From: LSCE01 sp050485425
GTDB lineage: Bacteria; Pseudomonadota; Gammaproteobacteria; Nitrococcales; Aquisalimonadaceae
Length of the DNA stretch: 64,000 nucleotides
Direction of reading: 5' to 3'
Assembly: GCA_050485425.1 (NCBI GenBank)
Contig: JBJHBJ010000022.1
Span: 1-64,000, forward strand
Shown: piece after piece, positions 50,293 through 58,146 of the stretch
Layout of the letters: each line of letters starts with the position of its first letter
How positions within the stretch are numbered: position 1 is the first letter of the stretch
The notes under the pieces: generated by a model
Told to the model about the DNA's origin: nothing
Database searches by the model: none
The model's input: only the letters and a program-made list of their open reading frames with translations
Made by a program: the position numbers and the translations under genes

Positions 50293-51717
50293 TTACAGAT
50301 ACGGCATCAGCAGCCGTGCCACTCCGTCCCGCAGGCGTACCGGCAGCAGCCGGTTGTCCACATCCTTGCGGGTCAGCCGGATGGCGTTCGCGATGCGCGT
50401 ATCCACCCGCGCGGCGAGATCGGTGGCGAGTTGCTGGTCATAGCACTCGACGTTGAACTCGAAGTTCAGTCGCAGGCTGCGCGGATCCCAGTTGGAGGAA
50501 CCCAGGAACGTCCACGCGCCGTCCACCACCAGCAGCTTGGTGTGGTCGAACGGCCTGCCCGACAGCCAGACCCGGCAGTTGTAGTCCAGCACCTGGCGAA
50601 TCTGTGCCATGACCGCCCAGTGCACGAAGGGCAGGTTGTTGTGGGCAGGCAGCACGATGTCCACCTGCACGCCCCTGAGCGATGCCAGATTCAGCGCCGT
50701 GACCAGCGTGCTGTCCGGCAGGAAGTACGGCGTGAGGATACGCACCGAACGTCGGGCACAGGCAATGGCGGCATGCAGCGCCATATGGTGCTTGAGCAGA
50801 TTGTCGTCCGGGCCGCCCCGGATCCCGCGGGCGATCACCTGGCCGGCCGGTTCGAGCTGCGGGAACCACTCCTCGCCGTCCAGCCGTTCATGGGTGGAGA
50901 AATACCAGTCTTCGTAGAAGACCTCCTGCAGATGCCGGACCACCGGGCCCTGGAACCGGAACTGGATATCGCGCGCCGCACGCCGGCCGGAGTCCAGGCG
51001 ATGATGGCGACGGATGTTCATGCCGCCGGTGAAACCGATACAGCCGTCCACCACCAGCAACTTCCGGTGATTGCGCAGATTCATGCCGAAGAAGCGGGCC
51101 GGGAAACGGTGAAAGAACCGGGCCACGGGAACATTCCGGCGGCGCAGATAGCCGACCATGGACGGCCAGCTATAGCGCTCCCCGGCATTGTCGATCAGCA
51201 CTCGCACTTCAACACCGCGCTGCACGGCGGCTTCCAACTCCGCCGCGAATTCACGGCCAACCACATCGTTACCGAAGATGTAGGTGGCCAGCGTGACACT
51301 GCGCCGCGCATGCCGGATGGCACCCAGCATTGCCGGGTAGGCTTCCTCCCCGTCCACCAGGTACTGCACCGCGTTGCCGTCCACCAGCGGACGTACGGTG
51401 ATGCGGTTCATGGCATCGGCCAGCGGCCGCAGGTGCGCGTACTCCGGCCCCATTCGCTTCATCAGCGCGGTGCTGTCCACCACATGTGTGGACTGGTAAC
51501 GGGCCAGCTCCATGCGGCGCAGGGAACTGGCCCGGCGGCGGATGCGGTTGATGCCGAACAGCAGGTAGAGAATGACGCCGAACACCGGCACCAGCCAGAT
51601 CAGCGCCACCCAGGTCAGGGCGCTTCGGGGCTCCCGCTTGCTGAGCACGGCATGACCGGAGGCCAGCAGCGAGACAAGTGGAACCAGCAGGGCAACCAGA
51701 CTGTACCAGTAGTCCAT
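50293..51717 (-). CDS. cls: cardiolipin synthase
   Basis: A 474-residue phospholipase-D superfamily enzyme that joins two phosphatidylglycerols to make cardiolipin. Two N-terminal helices (residues 5-22 and 35-58) anchor it in the inner membrane. Both catalytic HKD motifs are intact: NHRKLLVVDGCIGFTGGMNI near residue 217 and DHTKLLVVDGAWTFLGSSN near residue 397. No strong ribosome site is visible before the ATG. ubiA lies 36 bases upstream on the same strand. Confidence 0.92.
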   Translation of the reverse strand: MDYWYSLVALLVPLVSLLASGHAVLSKREPRSALTWVALIWLVPVFGVILYLLFGINRIRRRASSLRRMELARYQSTHVVDSTALMKRMGPEYAHLRPLADAMNRITVRPLVDGNAVQYLVDGEEAYPAMLGAIRHARRSVTLATYIFGNDVVGREFAAELEAAVQRGVEVRVLIDNAGERYSWPSMVGYLRRRNVPVARFFHRFPARFFGMNLRNHRKLLVVDGCIGFTGGMNIRRHHRLDSGRRAARDIQFRFQGPVVRHLQEVFYEDWYFSTHERLDGEEWFPQLEPAGQVIARGIRGGPDDNLLKHHMALHAAIACARRSVRILTPYFLPDSTLVTALNLASLRGVQVDIVLPAHNNLPFVHWAVMAQIRQVLDYNCRVWLSGRPFDHTKLLVVDGAWTFLGSSNWDPRSLRLNFEFNVECYDQQLATDLAARVDTRIANAIRLTRKDVDNRLLPVRLRDGVARLLMPYL

Positions 51718-51752
51718 GGCGGCGGGCGGCGCAGACGCGCGCCCTCAACTCC

Positions 51753-52628
51753 TCAACTTTGAATCAGGTAATGCAGAACCAGCCCCAGGAACACGACCCC
51801 GCCCAGTATGTTGTTGTTGAGAAACGCCTTGAAGCAGGCATCCCGGTCCCGGCCGCGGATCAGCCATTGCTGGTAGACGAACAGGGCGGCCGCGCCGGCC
51901 AGGCCCAGATAGTAGACCCAGCCCAGTCCGACCTGCCGCCCGACCATGAGCAGCGTGATCAGCATCAACGCCTGCAGGACGCCGATCATCAGCCGGTCGG
52001 TCTCGCCGAACAGCACGGCGGTGGACTTGATGCCGATCTTCAGGTCGTCGCCCCTGTCCACCATGGCGTACTGGGTATCGTAGACAGTGGCCCAGAGGAC
52101 GGCGGCGATGAAAACCAGCCAGGCGGCTTGCGGCAGTTCGCCTGTCTGCGCGGCAAACGCCATCGGCACCGCCCAGCCAAAAGCCGCGCCCAGGTGCACC
52201 TGCGGCAGATGCGTGTACCGTTTCATGAATGGATAGGTCGCCGCCAGCACCACGCCCACGAACGCCAGTTGTATGGTGAGCCAGTTCATCAGCAGCACCA
52301 GGCCGAAGGCGACCAGACAGAGTGCGACGAACAGCGTCAGCGCCTCGCGCTCGCTGACCTTGCCCTGCGCCATCGGCCGGTGGCGGGTACGTTTCACATG
52401 CCCGTCGAAATCGCGGTCTGCGTAATCGTTGATCACGCAGCCGGCGGCACGCATGACCAGCACACCAAGCACGAACACGGTGAGCACCAGCGGGTCCGGC
52501 ACACCCTCGGCGGCGATCCACAACGCCCAGAGCATGGGCCAGAGAAGCAGGAAGTTGCCGATCGGCCTGTCCAGCCGGGCCAGCCGGGCATACTGAACGA
52601 ACCGATCCTGAAACCGAGCCCTATCCAT
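51753..52628 (-). CDS. ubiA: 4-hydroxybenzoate polyprenyltransferase UbiA
   Basis: A 291-residue membrane prenyltransferase with eight to nine helices. The first Asp-rich motif is NDYADRDFD (residues 67-75) and the second is YDTQYAMVDRGDD near residues 180-192. Together they bind Mg-diphosphate. It attaches the polyprenyl tail to 4-hydroxybenzoate in ubiquinone synthesis. ubiC, which makes that substrate, lies 18 bases upstream, so the two form a pathway operon. Confidence 0.94.
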   Translation of the reverse strand: MDRARFQDRFVQYARLARLDRPIGNFLLLWPMLWALWIAAEGVPDPLVLTVFVLGVLVMRAAGCVINDYADRDFDGHVKRTRHRPMAQGKVSEREALTLFVALCLVAFGLVLLMNWLTIQLAFVGVVLAATYPFMKRYTHLPQVHLGAAFGWAVPMAFAAQTGELPQAAWLVFIAAVLWATVYDTQYAMVDRGDDLKIGIKSTAVLFGETDRLMIGVLQALMLITLLMVGRQVGLGWVYYLGLAGAAALFVYQQWLIRGRDRDACFKAFLNNNILGGVVFLGLVLHYLIQS

Positions 52629-52646
52629 AACGCATCATCATGCCTG

Positions 52647-53210
52647 TCAACACCGCCTGGTGTCCTGTCTCACAAGTTCGGGGAGGAAAACCTCGGCCAC
52701 CAGCAGGGGCCGTCCGTTCAGCCAGTGTACCCTGCGCCGCGCCCACAACCGGACATCGCCCTCCACGCCGAGGCGCTGCATCCGCCGGGCAAGCCAATGG
52801 TGCGCGCCCAGCTCGGCCACTTCCAGCGCATCGCGGCGCGTACCCGCTCCGGCAAACAGCAGTTCGCCCAGTGGCCGCGTACCCAGCATGCGCAGGGAAC
52901 GGTTGGGGCCCACCAGCGAGCGGTCCGGTATCACGGAACGTGCGAACACCAACGGCCGTCCCTTGCAGGTGAGCGCGACCTCCCTTATCCATGCCAACCG
53001 CCGGTGCCGCAAGCGCAGACGCCGCGCCTCGTCCAGGCTGGGCCGGCGCCAGCCCTCGGCAAGAACCCGAACGGCAAACCCGTCACCGCAAAGCTGGCGC
53101 AGACGCCCGGTGAGCGAATCGGTATGCCTGAGCCAGGAGTCGGTCCCGGCCGAGGGATGCTGCCGCGCGCCGGGCGGCGAAATCCACCATGCTGGAAACT
53201 GCTCTCGCAA
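52647..53210 (-). CDS. ubiC: chorismate lyase UbiC
   Basis: A 187-residue enzyme that converts chorismate to 4-hydroxybenzoate plus pyruvate. Recognisable segments are WLRHTDSLTGRLRQL near the start, REVALTCKGRPLVFARSVIP in the middle and HWLNGRPLLVAEVFLPEL at the end. The start is a TTG with GAGAGG about ten bases upstream; no in-frame ATG is near. It is longer than the 165-residue E. coli enzyme by an N-terminal extension, so an internal start is possible. Confidence 0.87.
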   Translation of the reverse strand: MREQFPAWWISPPGARQHPSAGTDSWLRHTDSLTGRLRQLCGDGFAVRVLAEGWRRPSLDEARRLRLRHRRLAWIREVALTCKGRPLVFARSVIPDRSLVGPNRSLRMLGTRPLGELLFAGAGTRRDALEVAELGAHHWLARRMQRLGVEGDVRLWARRRVHWLNGRPLLVAEVFLPELVRQDTRRC

Positions 53211-53310
53211 TGTCGATCAACCTCTCCGGAGGCGGAAGCCGGGGCGGAGTATCGCATGCCGAGGCGGTAATACGGAAAGCAGGAGCGGGACACCCTGAGG
53301 CAGGCGCTGG

Positions 53311-55434
53311 TCAGACGCGGCCGTACCGTTGCGCCTCACCCACCCAGCGCTCGATCAATGCGTCTACCCGGGGCATGTCATCGGCCAGCAGGCGCTCGGC
53401 CAGTTTCTGCACCTCCGGCAGCAAGGCGCCGTCCCGGGCCAGATCGGCCACCCGGAACTGCCAGGCGCCGGTCTGTCGGGTGCCCAGCAATTCGCCCGGC
53501 CCGCGCAGTTCCAGATCCTGCCGGGCGATCTCGAAACCGTCCGTGGTCTCCCGCAGCACGCCCAGGCGGCGGCGCGCCATATCGGTCAGCGGTGCCCGAT
53601 ACAGCAACACGCAGGAGCTGGCGGCACTGCCGCGGCCGACCCGACCGCGCAGCTGGTGGAGCTGGGCCAGCCCCAGCCGTTCCGGGTTCTCGATCACCAT
53701 CAGGCTGGCGTTCGGTACGTCCACGCCCACCTCGATCACCGTGGTGGCCACCAGCAGCTGCACCTCGCCGGCCGCGAAACGCGCCATCACATCTTCCTTG
53801 TCTGCCGGCTTCATACGCCCGTGGACCAGGGCAACGGAAACCTGGGGGATGGCCTCCCGCAGCATGGCTTCGGTGGCCTCCGCGGCTTCCGCCTGCAACT
53901 GATCCGATTCCTCGATCAGCGTGCAGACCCAATACGCCTGGCGCCCATCGGCACAGGCGGCGGCAATGCCGGCGACCACTTCCTCCCGTCGGCTGTCCGG
54001 CACGGCGACCGTGCGGATGGGCGTGCGCCCTGGGGGTAATTCGTCGATCACCGACACGTCCAGGTCGGCATAGGCGGTCATGGCCAGCGTCCGGGGAATC
54101 GGCGTCGCCGTCATGATCAGCTGGTGGGGCTGGGCATGGGCGCTCTGCCCTTTCTCCTTCAGGGCCATGCGCTGGTGGACGCCGAAACGATGCTGTTCGT
54201 CGACGATAACCAGCCCCAGGCGATGGAACTCCACCTGTTCCTGGAACAGCGCGTGCGTCCCCACGGCCACCATGGCGCCGCCATCGGCGATGGCCTCCAG
54301 CATCTCCCGCCGCCGGCCGGCCGGCAACTTGCCCGACATCCATGCCACCCGGACGCCGAGCGGCTCCAGCCAGTCGCGAAAATTGCGGTAGTGCTGTTCG
54401 GCCAGCAGCTCGGTGGGTGCCATGACGGCCGCCTGCTGCGCGGACTCCACCGCCCGCAGGGCGGCCAGTGCCGCCACCACCGTCTTGCCCGAGCCGACAT
54501 CGCCCTGGACCAGGCGAAGCATGGGCTCGGCACGTGCCATATCCTGCGCCACTTCCCGGTCCACCCGCTGCTGGGCGGCGGTCAGCGTGAACGGCAGCCG
54601 TTCCACGAAGTCGGCTACCAGGCGGCCGGTCCCCCGAAGCACCGGCGCTCGCCGGTCGGCGCGCAGGCGATGCCGCACCTGCCGCAGGCTCAGATGATGA
54701 GCCAGCAGCTCTTCCAGGGCAAGGCGCCGCTGCGCGGGGTGGGCGCCGGCCTCGAGTTGGGCAGGATCGGTATCGGCCGCCGGATGATGCACCTGCTCCA
54801 GGGCAGTCAACAGGTCGGGTAGCCCGCGTCCCTCAAGCAGGCCTGGCGGCAACAGATCGGGCAAGCCTGCCCGCGCCCAGCTGAGCGCCTGATCGGCCAG
54901 GCGGCGCAGCGTGGTCTGGTTGACCCCTTCAGTGGCGGGATAGACAGGGGTGAGCCCCGGTTGCTCCGGGGGTGCGTCCAGGCTGGAGACGACGCTGTAC
55001 TCCGGGTGCACCATCTGCATCTGCAGCGCGTTCACGCCGGGGCGGGCCTCGCCGTAACACTCGAGCACCCTGCCCTGGCGGAACTGCTGGAGCTGGTTGG
55101 GAAAGTAGTGGAAGAACACCAGCGTGATACTGCCGGTGTCGTCCGACAGGCGACACATCAGGCGCCGGCGCCTGCCCTGCGCCACCTCCGCGAGCTCCAC
55201 CCGGCCACGGATCAGCGCGTACTGACCGGACTGCAGCGCACCGATAGGCACGCGGTGGGTCCTGTCCTCGTACCGTGACGGCAGGTGGAACAGAACATCG
55301 CCAATCGTCCTGAGCCCCAGCTTTTCCAGTTTTTCGGCCAGGCGCGCGGCGACGCCGCGCAGCACGGTGACCGGCTGACGCAGGCCCTGGTCGCCGGCCG
55401 GCGCAGGCGTCGGACGAACGGGGGAATCCGGCAT
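53311..55434 (-). CDS. recG: ATP-dependent DNA helicase RecG
   Basis: A 707-residue superfamily 2 helicase that remodels stalled forks and branched DNA. An N-terminal wedge/OB domain (about residues 60-170) is followed by the helicase core. The Walker A is GDVGSGKTVVA, motif II is DEQHRFG (the RecG version of DEAD), and TATPIPRTLAMT is motif III. QLRGRVGRG is motif VI. Usual RecG length is about 690. The start lies four bases after the ridA stop, so the two are coupled. Confidence 0.95.
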   Translation of the reverse strand: MPDSPVRPTPAPAGDQGLRQPVTVLRGVAARLAEKLEKLGLRTIGDVLFHLPSRYEDRTHRVPIGALQSGQYALIRGRVELAEVAQGRRRRLMCRLSDDTGSITLVFFHYFPNQLQQFRQGRVLECYGEARPGVNALQMQMVHPEYSVVSSLDAPPEQPGLTPVYPATEGVNQTTLRRLADQALSWARAGLPDLLPPGLLEGRGLPDLLTALEQVHHPAADTDPAQLEAGAHPAQRRLALEELLAHHLSLRQVRHRLRADRRAPVLRGTGRLVADFVERLPFTLTAAQQRVDREVAQDMARAEPMLRLVQGDVGSGKTVVAALAALRAVESAQQAAVMAPTELLAEQHYRNFRDWLEPLGVRVAWMSGKLPAGRRREMLEAIADGGAMVAVGTHALFQEQVEFHRLGLVIVDEQHRFGVHQRMALKEKGQSAHAQPHQLIMTATPIPRTLAMTAYADLDVSVIDELPPGRTPIRTVAVPDSRREEVVAGIAAACADGRQAYWVCTLIEESDQLQAEAAEATEAMLREAIPQVSVALVHGRMKPADKEDVMARFAAGEVQLLVATTVIEVGVDVPNASLMVIENPERLGLAQLHQLRGRVGRGSAASSCVLLYRAPLTDMARRRLGVLRETTDGFEIARQDLELRGPGELLGTRQTGAWQFRVADLARDGALLPEVQKLAERLLADDMPRVDALIERWVGEAQRYGRV

Positions 55435-55438
55435 GGGC

Positions 55439-55828
55439 TCAGGAAGAACCCGGCACCATCACGGCCTCCATCTCCACCTGCGCCCCCTTGGGCAGGCTGT
55501 AGACGCCAATGGCGGCGCGGGCCGGATACGGCTCCTTCAGCACGTCCGCCATGACGTCGTTGACGACGCCGAAATTGCCCAGATCGGTCAGATAGATGTT
55601 CAGCTTGACGATGTCCTGCAGCTTGCCGCCCGCCGCCTGGCAGACGGCATCCAGATTCGCGAACACGCGCTCCACATGTTTGCGGATGTCTCCCTGAGCC
55701 AGCTCCATGGTTGCCGGATCCAGCGGGATCTGGCCGGACAGGTACACCGTGTCTCCCACCTGCACGGCCTGGGAATACGGGCCGATGGCGGAAGGCGCCT
55801 TGTCCGTGGAAATGATCTTGCGCTTCAT
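55439..55828 (-). CDS. ridA: RidA family enamine/imine deaminase
   Basis: A 129-residue YjgF/RidA protein with the expected length. Signature segments are APSAIGPYSQAVQVGDTVYLSGQIPL at the start and EPYPARAAIGVYSLPKGAQVEMEAV at the end, including the conserved Arg that binds the substrate carboxylate. It hydrolyses reactive 2-aminoacrylate and similar enamines. GAGGAG before ATG 55828 sets the start. In many relatives it follows spoT directly; here a HiPIP and a nuclease gene intervene. Confidence 0.93.
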   Translation of the reverse strand: MKRKIISTDKAPSAIGPYSQAVQVGDTVYLSGQIPLDPATMELAQGDIRKHVERVFANLDAVCQAAGGKLQDIVKLNIYLTDLGNFGVVNDVMADVLKEPYPARAAIGVYSLPKGAQVEMEAVMVPGSS

Positions 55829-55956
55829 GCTGCACTCCTCGTTGCGTATCGGTTGATTGTCTGCAGTCACTGCGTAGAAAACTTATACAAGACCTGAACT
55901 CAACACGGCACCCCCTGTCACATCATTGCCGTAACCACATCATAGGAGCATTTCCG

Positions 55957-56298
55957 ATGCGTGATCACAGCCATAACGAGAGCCGCCGCCGTTTCCTCAA
56001 GGGTACAGCCGCTGGGCTGGCAGCTCTACCAGCGGCTGGCGTGGCGCTGAGCGTACCGGGCAACGTCCGCGCCGACGACGACCTGGAACGTCTGTCAGAG
56101 GACGATCCGGCAGCCCAGGCCCTGGCCTATGTACACGATGCGGCCGACGCCGACGACCCGGCATACGAGGAAGGCCAGACGTGCGCCAACTGTGCCCTCT
56201 ATACCGACGTGGACGGCGAGTGGGGGAGATGTTCCGTCTTCCCGGGCAAACTGGTCGCAGCGGCAGGCTGGTGCAACGTCTGGGTGCAGGCAGGCTGA
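55957..56298 (+). CDS. high-potential iron-sulfur protein (HiPIP), Tat-exported
   Basis: A 113-residue periplasmic electron carrier. The N-terminus has a twin-arginine signal (SRRRFLKGTAAG), cleaved near residue 39. The mature protein is very acidic and carries four cluster cysteines (Cys76, Cys79, Cys92, Cys106) in the C-x2-C ... C ... C spacing of HiPIP, ending GWCNVWVQAG. HiPIPs pass electrons between the bc1 complex and a reaction centre or oxidase, especially in purple and halophilic bacteria. The strong acidity fits a salt-adapted host. Confidence 0.92.
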   Translation: MRDHSHNESRRRFLKGTAAGLAALPAAGVALSVPGNVRADDDLERLSEDDPAAQALAYVHDAADADDPAYEEGQTCANCALYTDVDGEWGRCSVFPGKLVAAAGWCNVWVQAG

Positions 56299-56346
56299 TC
56301 ACCCGCAGGGTGTCCGGGCATTGAGCGCGCGATACCCTGTATCAGA

Positions 56347-58095
56347 CTATTCCCGGTCCACGCTCCCGGAGCGAATACCGATCAGCACGGGGTCGTGGTC
56401 CGAAGAACGCCAGGGTTCGCCCGCCGCCAGACCGGCTTCCCCACCCGGCTGATCGTAGCCGAGAAAGACCGGCTCATCCGCGTTGATATGCCAGACCGTC
56501 GCAGCCTGAACACGCTCGCGCATCAGGTCGTCAGCGAAGATGTAATCGAGCATTCCCGCGGCACCCCGGAACACGTAGGTGTAGTGGCGCTCGGCCGGCA
56601 ACAGCGACGTCACCAGGTTATGATATCCGGCGGCTTCCAGGACCCGGATCGGGTCCTCCGCCGCATAGCTGTTGAAATCCCCCATCAGCACCGTGCCTGC
56701 CGGTCCATGGTCCGCCTGCAGCCCAGACACGAACGCGACCAGCGCTGCGGACTGCTCGGTTCGCTCCCGGTTCCAGCAACCCTGACCGTCATCCACGTCG
56801 CCGCTGGGCGGGCATCCGGTCTTCGCCTTGTGGTGTACGACGGCGGCCAGAAAGTCCCCGCCGCCGGAACGCGGGCGGAACACGGCGGCGGCCGGCGGGC
56901 GGCGATGAACGCGATCGGTATCCAGCAGCACGGGGGTCAGCGCCTCCAGCAGCCTGGGCCGATAGATCAACGCCACCTTGATGCGGTCGCTGCCGCGGAC
57001 CCGCGGCCCCTCCAGCGCCCGGTAGCGGTCTTCCTCCGGGAAGGCAGCGTTCAGGTGCGCCAGCAAGTCGCCGAGTACCGGTTCCCGATTTTCCAGTTCC
57101 ACCAATGCCACCAGGTCGGCATCCAGGCCCCGCAGGGTTGCCAGCAGTTTCTCCCGCTGCCGCGTCAGCGCCGCTGCATCGGCCGCCCCGCGCTCACCCA
57201 GGGTGAGGAAGTAGTTCTCCACGTTCAGTGTCGCCAGCCGCAGCCCGTCCACCGGCTCGGGCCCTGGCGGACGCGGATTGGCGGATTCAAAGACGGGCTC
57301 CCCCACCGGGTGCAGCCGCCAGGCGTCGAACGCATGCGCGAGCACGGCCTGGAGATCCACGACACGGTCACCGCTGCGCCGCGTGTGGTTTTCATCCAGG
57401 TAGGGGACCGGGTCGGGATGACTGCGGTAGCTGCCGTCGTCCAGCGTAATCTGGTGCAGCAGGTCGTCCGGTGCACCGGAGCGCTGTCGCAGCCGCCGCT
57501 GCTCCGCGCTGAGAGCCAGGCTGCCGAAACGTCCAAGTTCATAATTGCCGGTCACAACCAGTGTTTGCGGGAAGTGCACCAGCACACCGTGGTGGCGGTG
57601 CAGGGAGTCCGTTTCCAGCGGCAGCTCCAGTGCGACCGGATCCGGCAGGCCAGGAGACGCGCAGATCCGCACCGTATTGACCCGATGCAACTGGCGCCAG
57701 CCCCGGTATTCGCCCAGCCGTGCTTCCAACTGGATGCGCACGCCGGGCTCCAGCCGCTCCCACTGCGTGTCTCCAAGGCCCGGCGCATACACGAACAGAC
57801 CGCTGGGTCCGCCGTCCGCATCGCCGCCCGATTGCATGAAGAAGCCGTTCAGCCCGTCCCGCCCGGGATAGACACCGGTGACCACGCCGCCGGTGCTGAC
57901 CAGAGCCCCCTGTTCCATGGCATCAAGGCCCGGAACATGGCCGAGGACCTCGGCCAACGGCGTTTCCAGCGAACGATCGCAGCGCCCTTCAGCCGCCTGG
58001 CCGAACAGCAGGAAGCCAATGAGGGAAATCAGCAACGCGCCGGGCCAGAGCAGTCGGCGCGGGGAGAGGTTCCGTTTCATCAGTGCGGTATCCAT
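56347..58095 (-). CDS. ExeM/NucH-type extracellular endonuclease
   Basis: A 582-residue exported protein. A signal peptide covers about residues 1-36 (LLWPGALLISLIGFLLFG). Residues 50-270 resemble the N-terminal region of ExeM/NucH nucleases. From 285 an endonuclease/exonuclease/phosphatase domain follows, with RLATLNVENYF, VALVELENRE, VLMGDFNSYAAEDPI and SSDHDPVLIGI. It should digest extracellular DNA, scavenging phosphate and nucleosides. ATG 58095 or ATG 58080 may be the start; neither has a clear ribosome site. It is convergent with the HiPIP gene. Confidence 0.86.
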   Translation of the reverse strand: MDTALMKRNLSPRRLLWPGALLISLIGFLLFGQAAEGRCDRSLETPLAEVLGHVPGLDAMEQGALVSTGGVVTGVYPGRDGLNGFFMQSGGDADGGPSGLFVYAPGLGDTQWERLEPGVRIQLEARLGEYRGWRQLHRVNTVRICASPGLPDPVALELPLETDSLHRHHGVLVHFPQTLVVTGNYELGRFGSLALSAEQRRLRQRSGAPDDLLHQITLDDGSYRSHPDPVPYLDENHTRRSGDRVVDLQAVLAHAFDAWRLHPVGEPVFESANPRPPGPEPVDGLRLATLNVENYFLTLGERGAADAAALTRQREKLLATLRGLDADLVALVELENREPVLGDLLAHLNAAFPEEDRYRALEGPRVRGSDRIKVALIYRPRLLEALTPVLLDTDRVHRRPPAAAVFRPRSGGGDFLAAVVHHKAKTGCPPSGDVDDGQGCWNRERTEQSAALVAFVSGLQADHGPAGTVLMGDFNSYAAEDPIRVLEAAGYHNLVTSLLPAERHYTYVFRGAAGMLDYIFADDLMRERVQAATVWHINADEPVFLGYDQPGGEAGLAAGEPWRSSDHDPVLIGIRSGSVDRE

Positions 58096-58130
58096 ACCCT
58101 ATCGTGCGAATTGGCGTGGTTTACGGGACG

Positions 58131-58146
58131 CCAGTGTCCCGTACTA
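58131..58146. repeat. short stop-codon motif, copy at the spoT stop
   Basis: On the minus strand CTAGTACGGGACACTG contains the spoT stop TAG (58146-58144). Read on the plus strand, AGTGTCCCGTACTAG nearly repeats TAGTGTCCCGTAACTAG at 4568, lacking one A. Confidence 0.5.
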
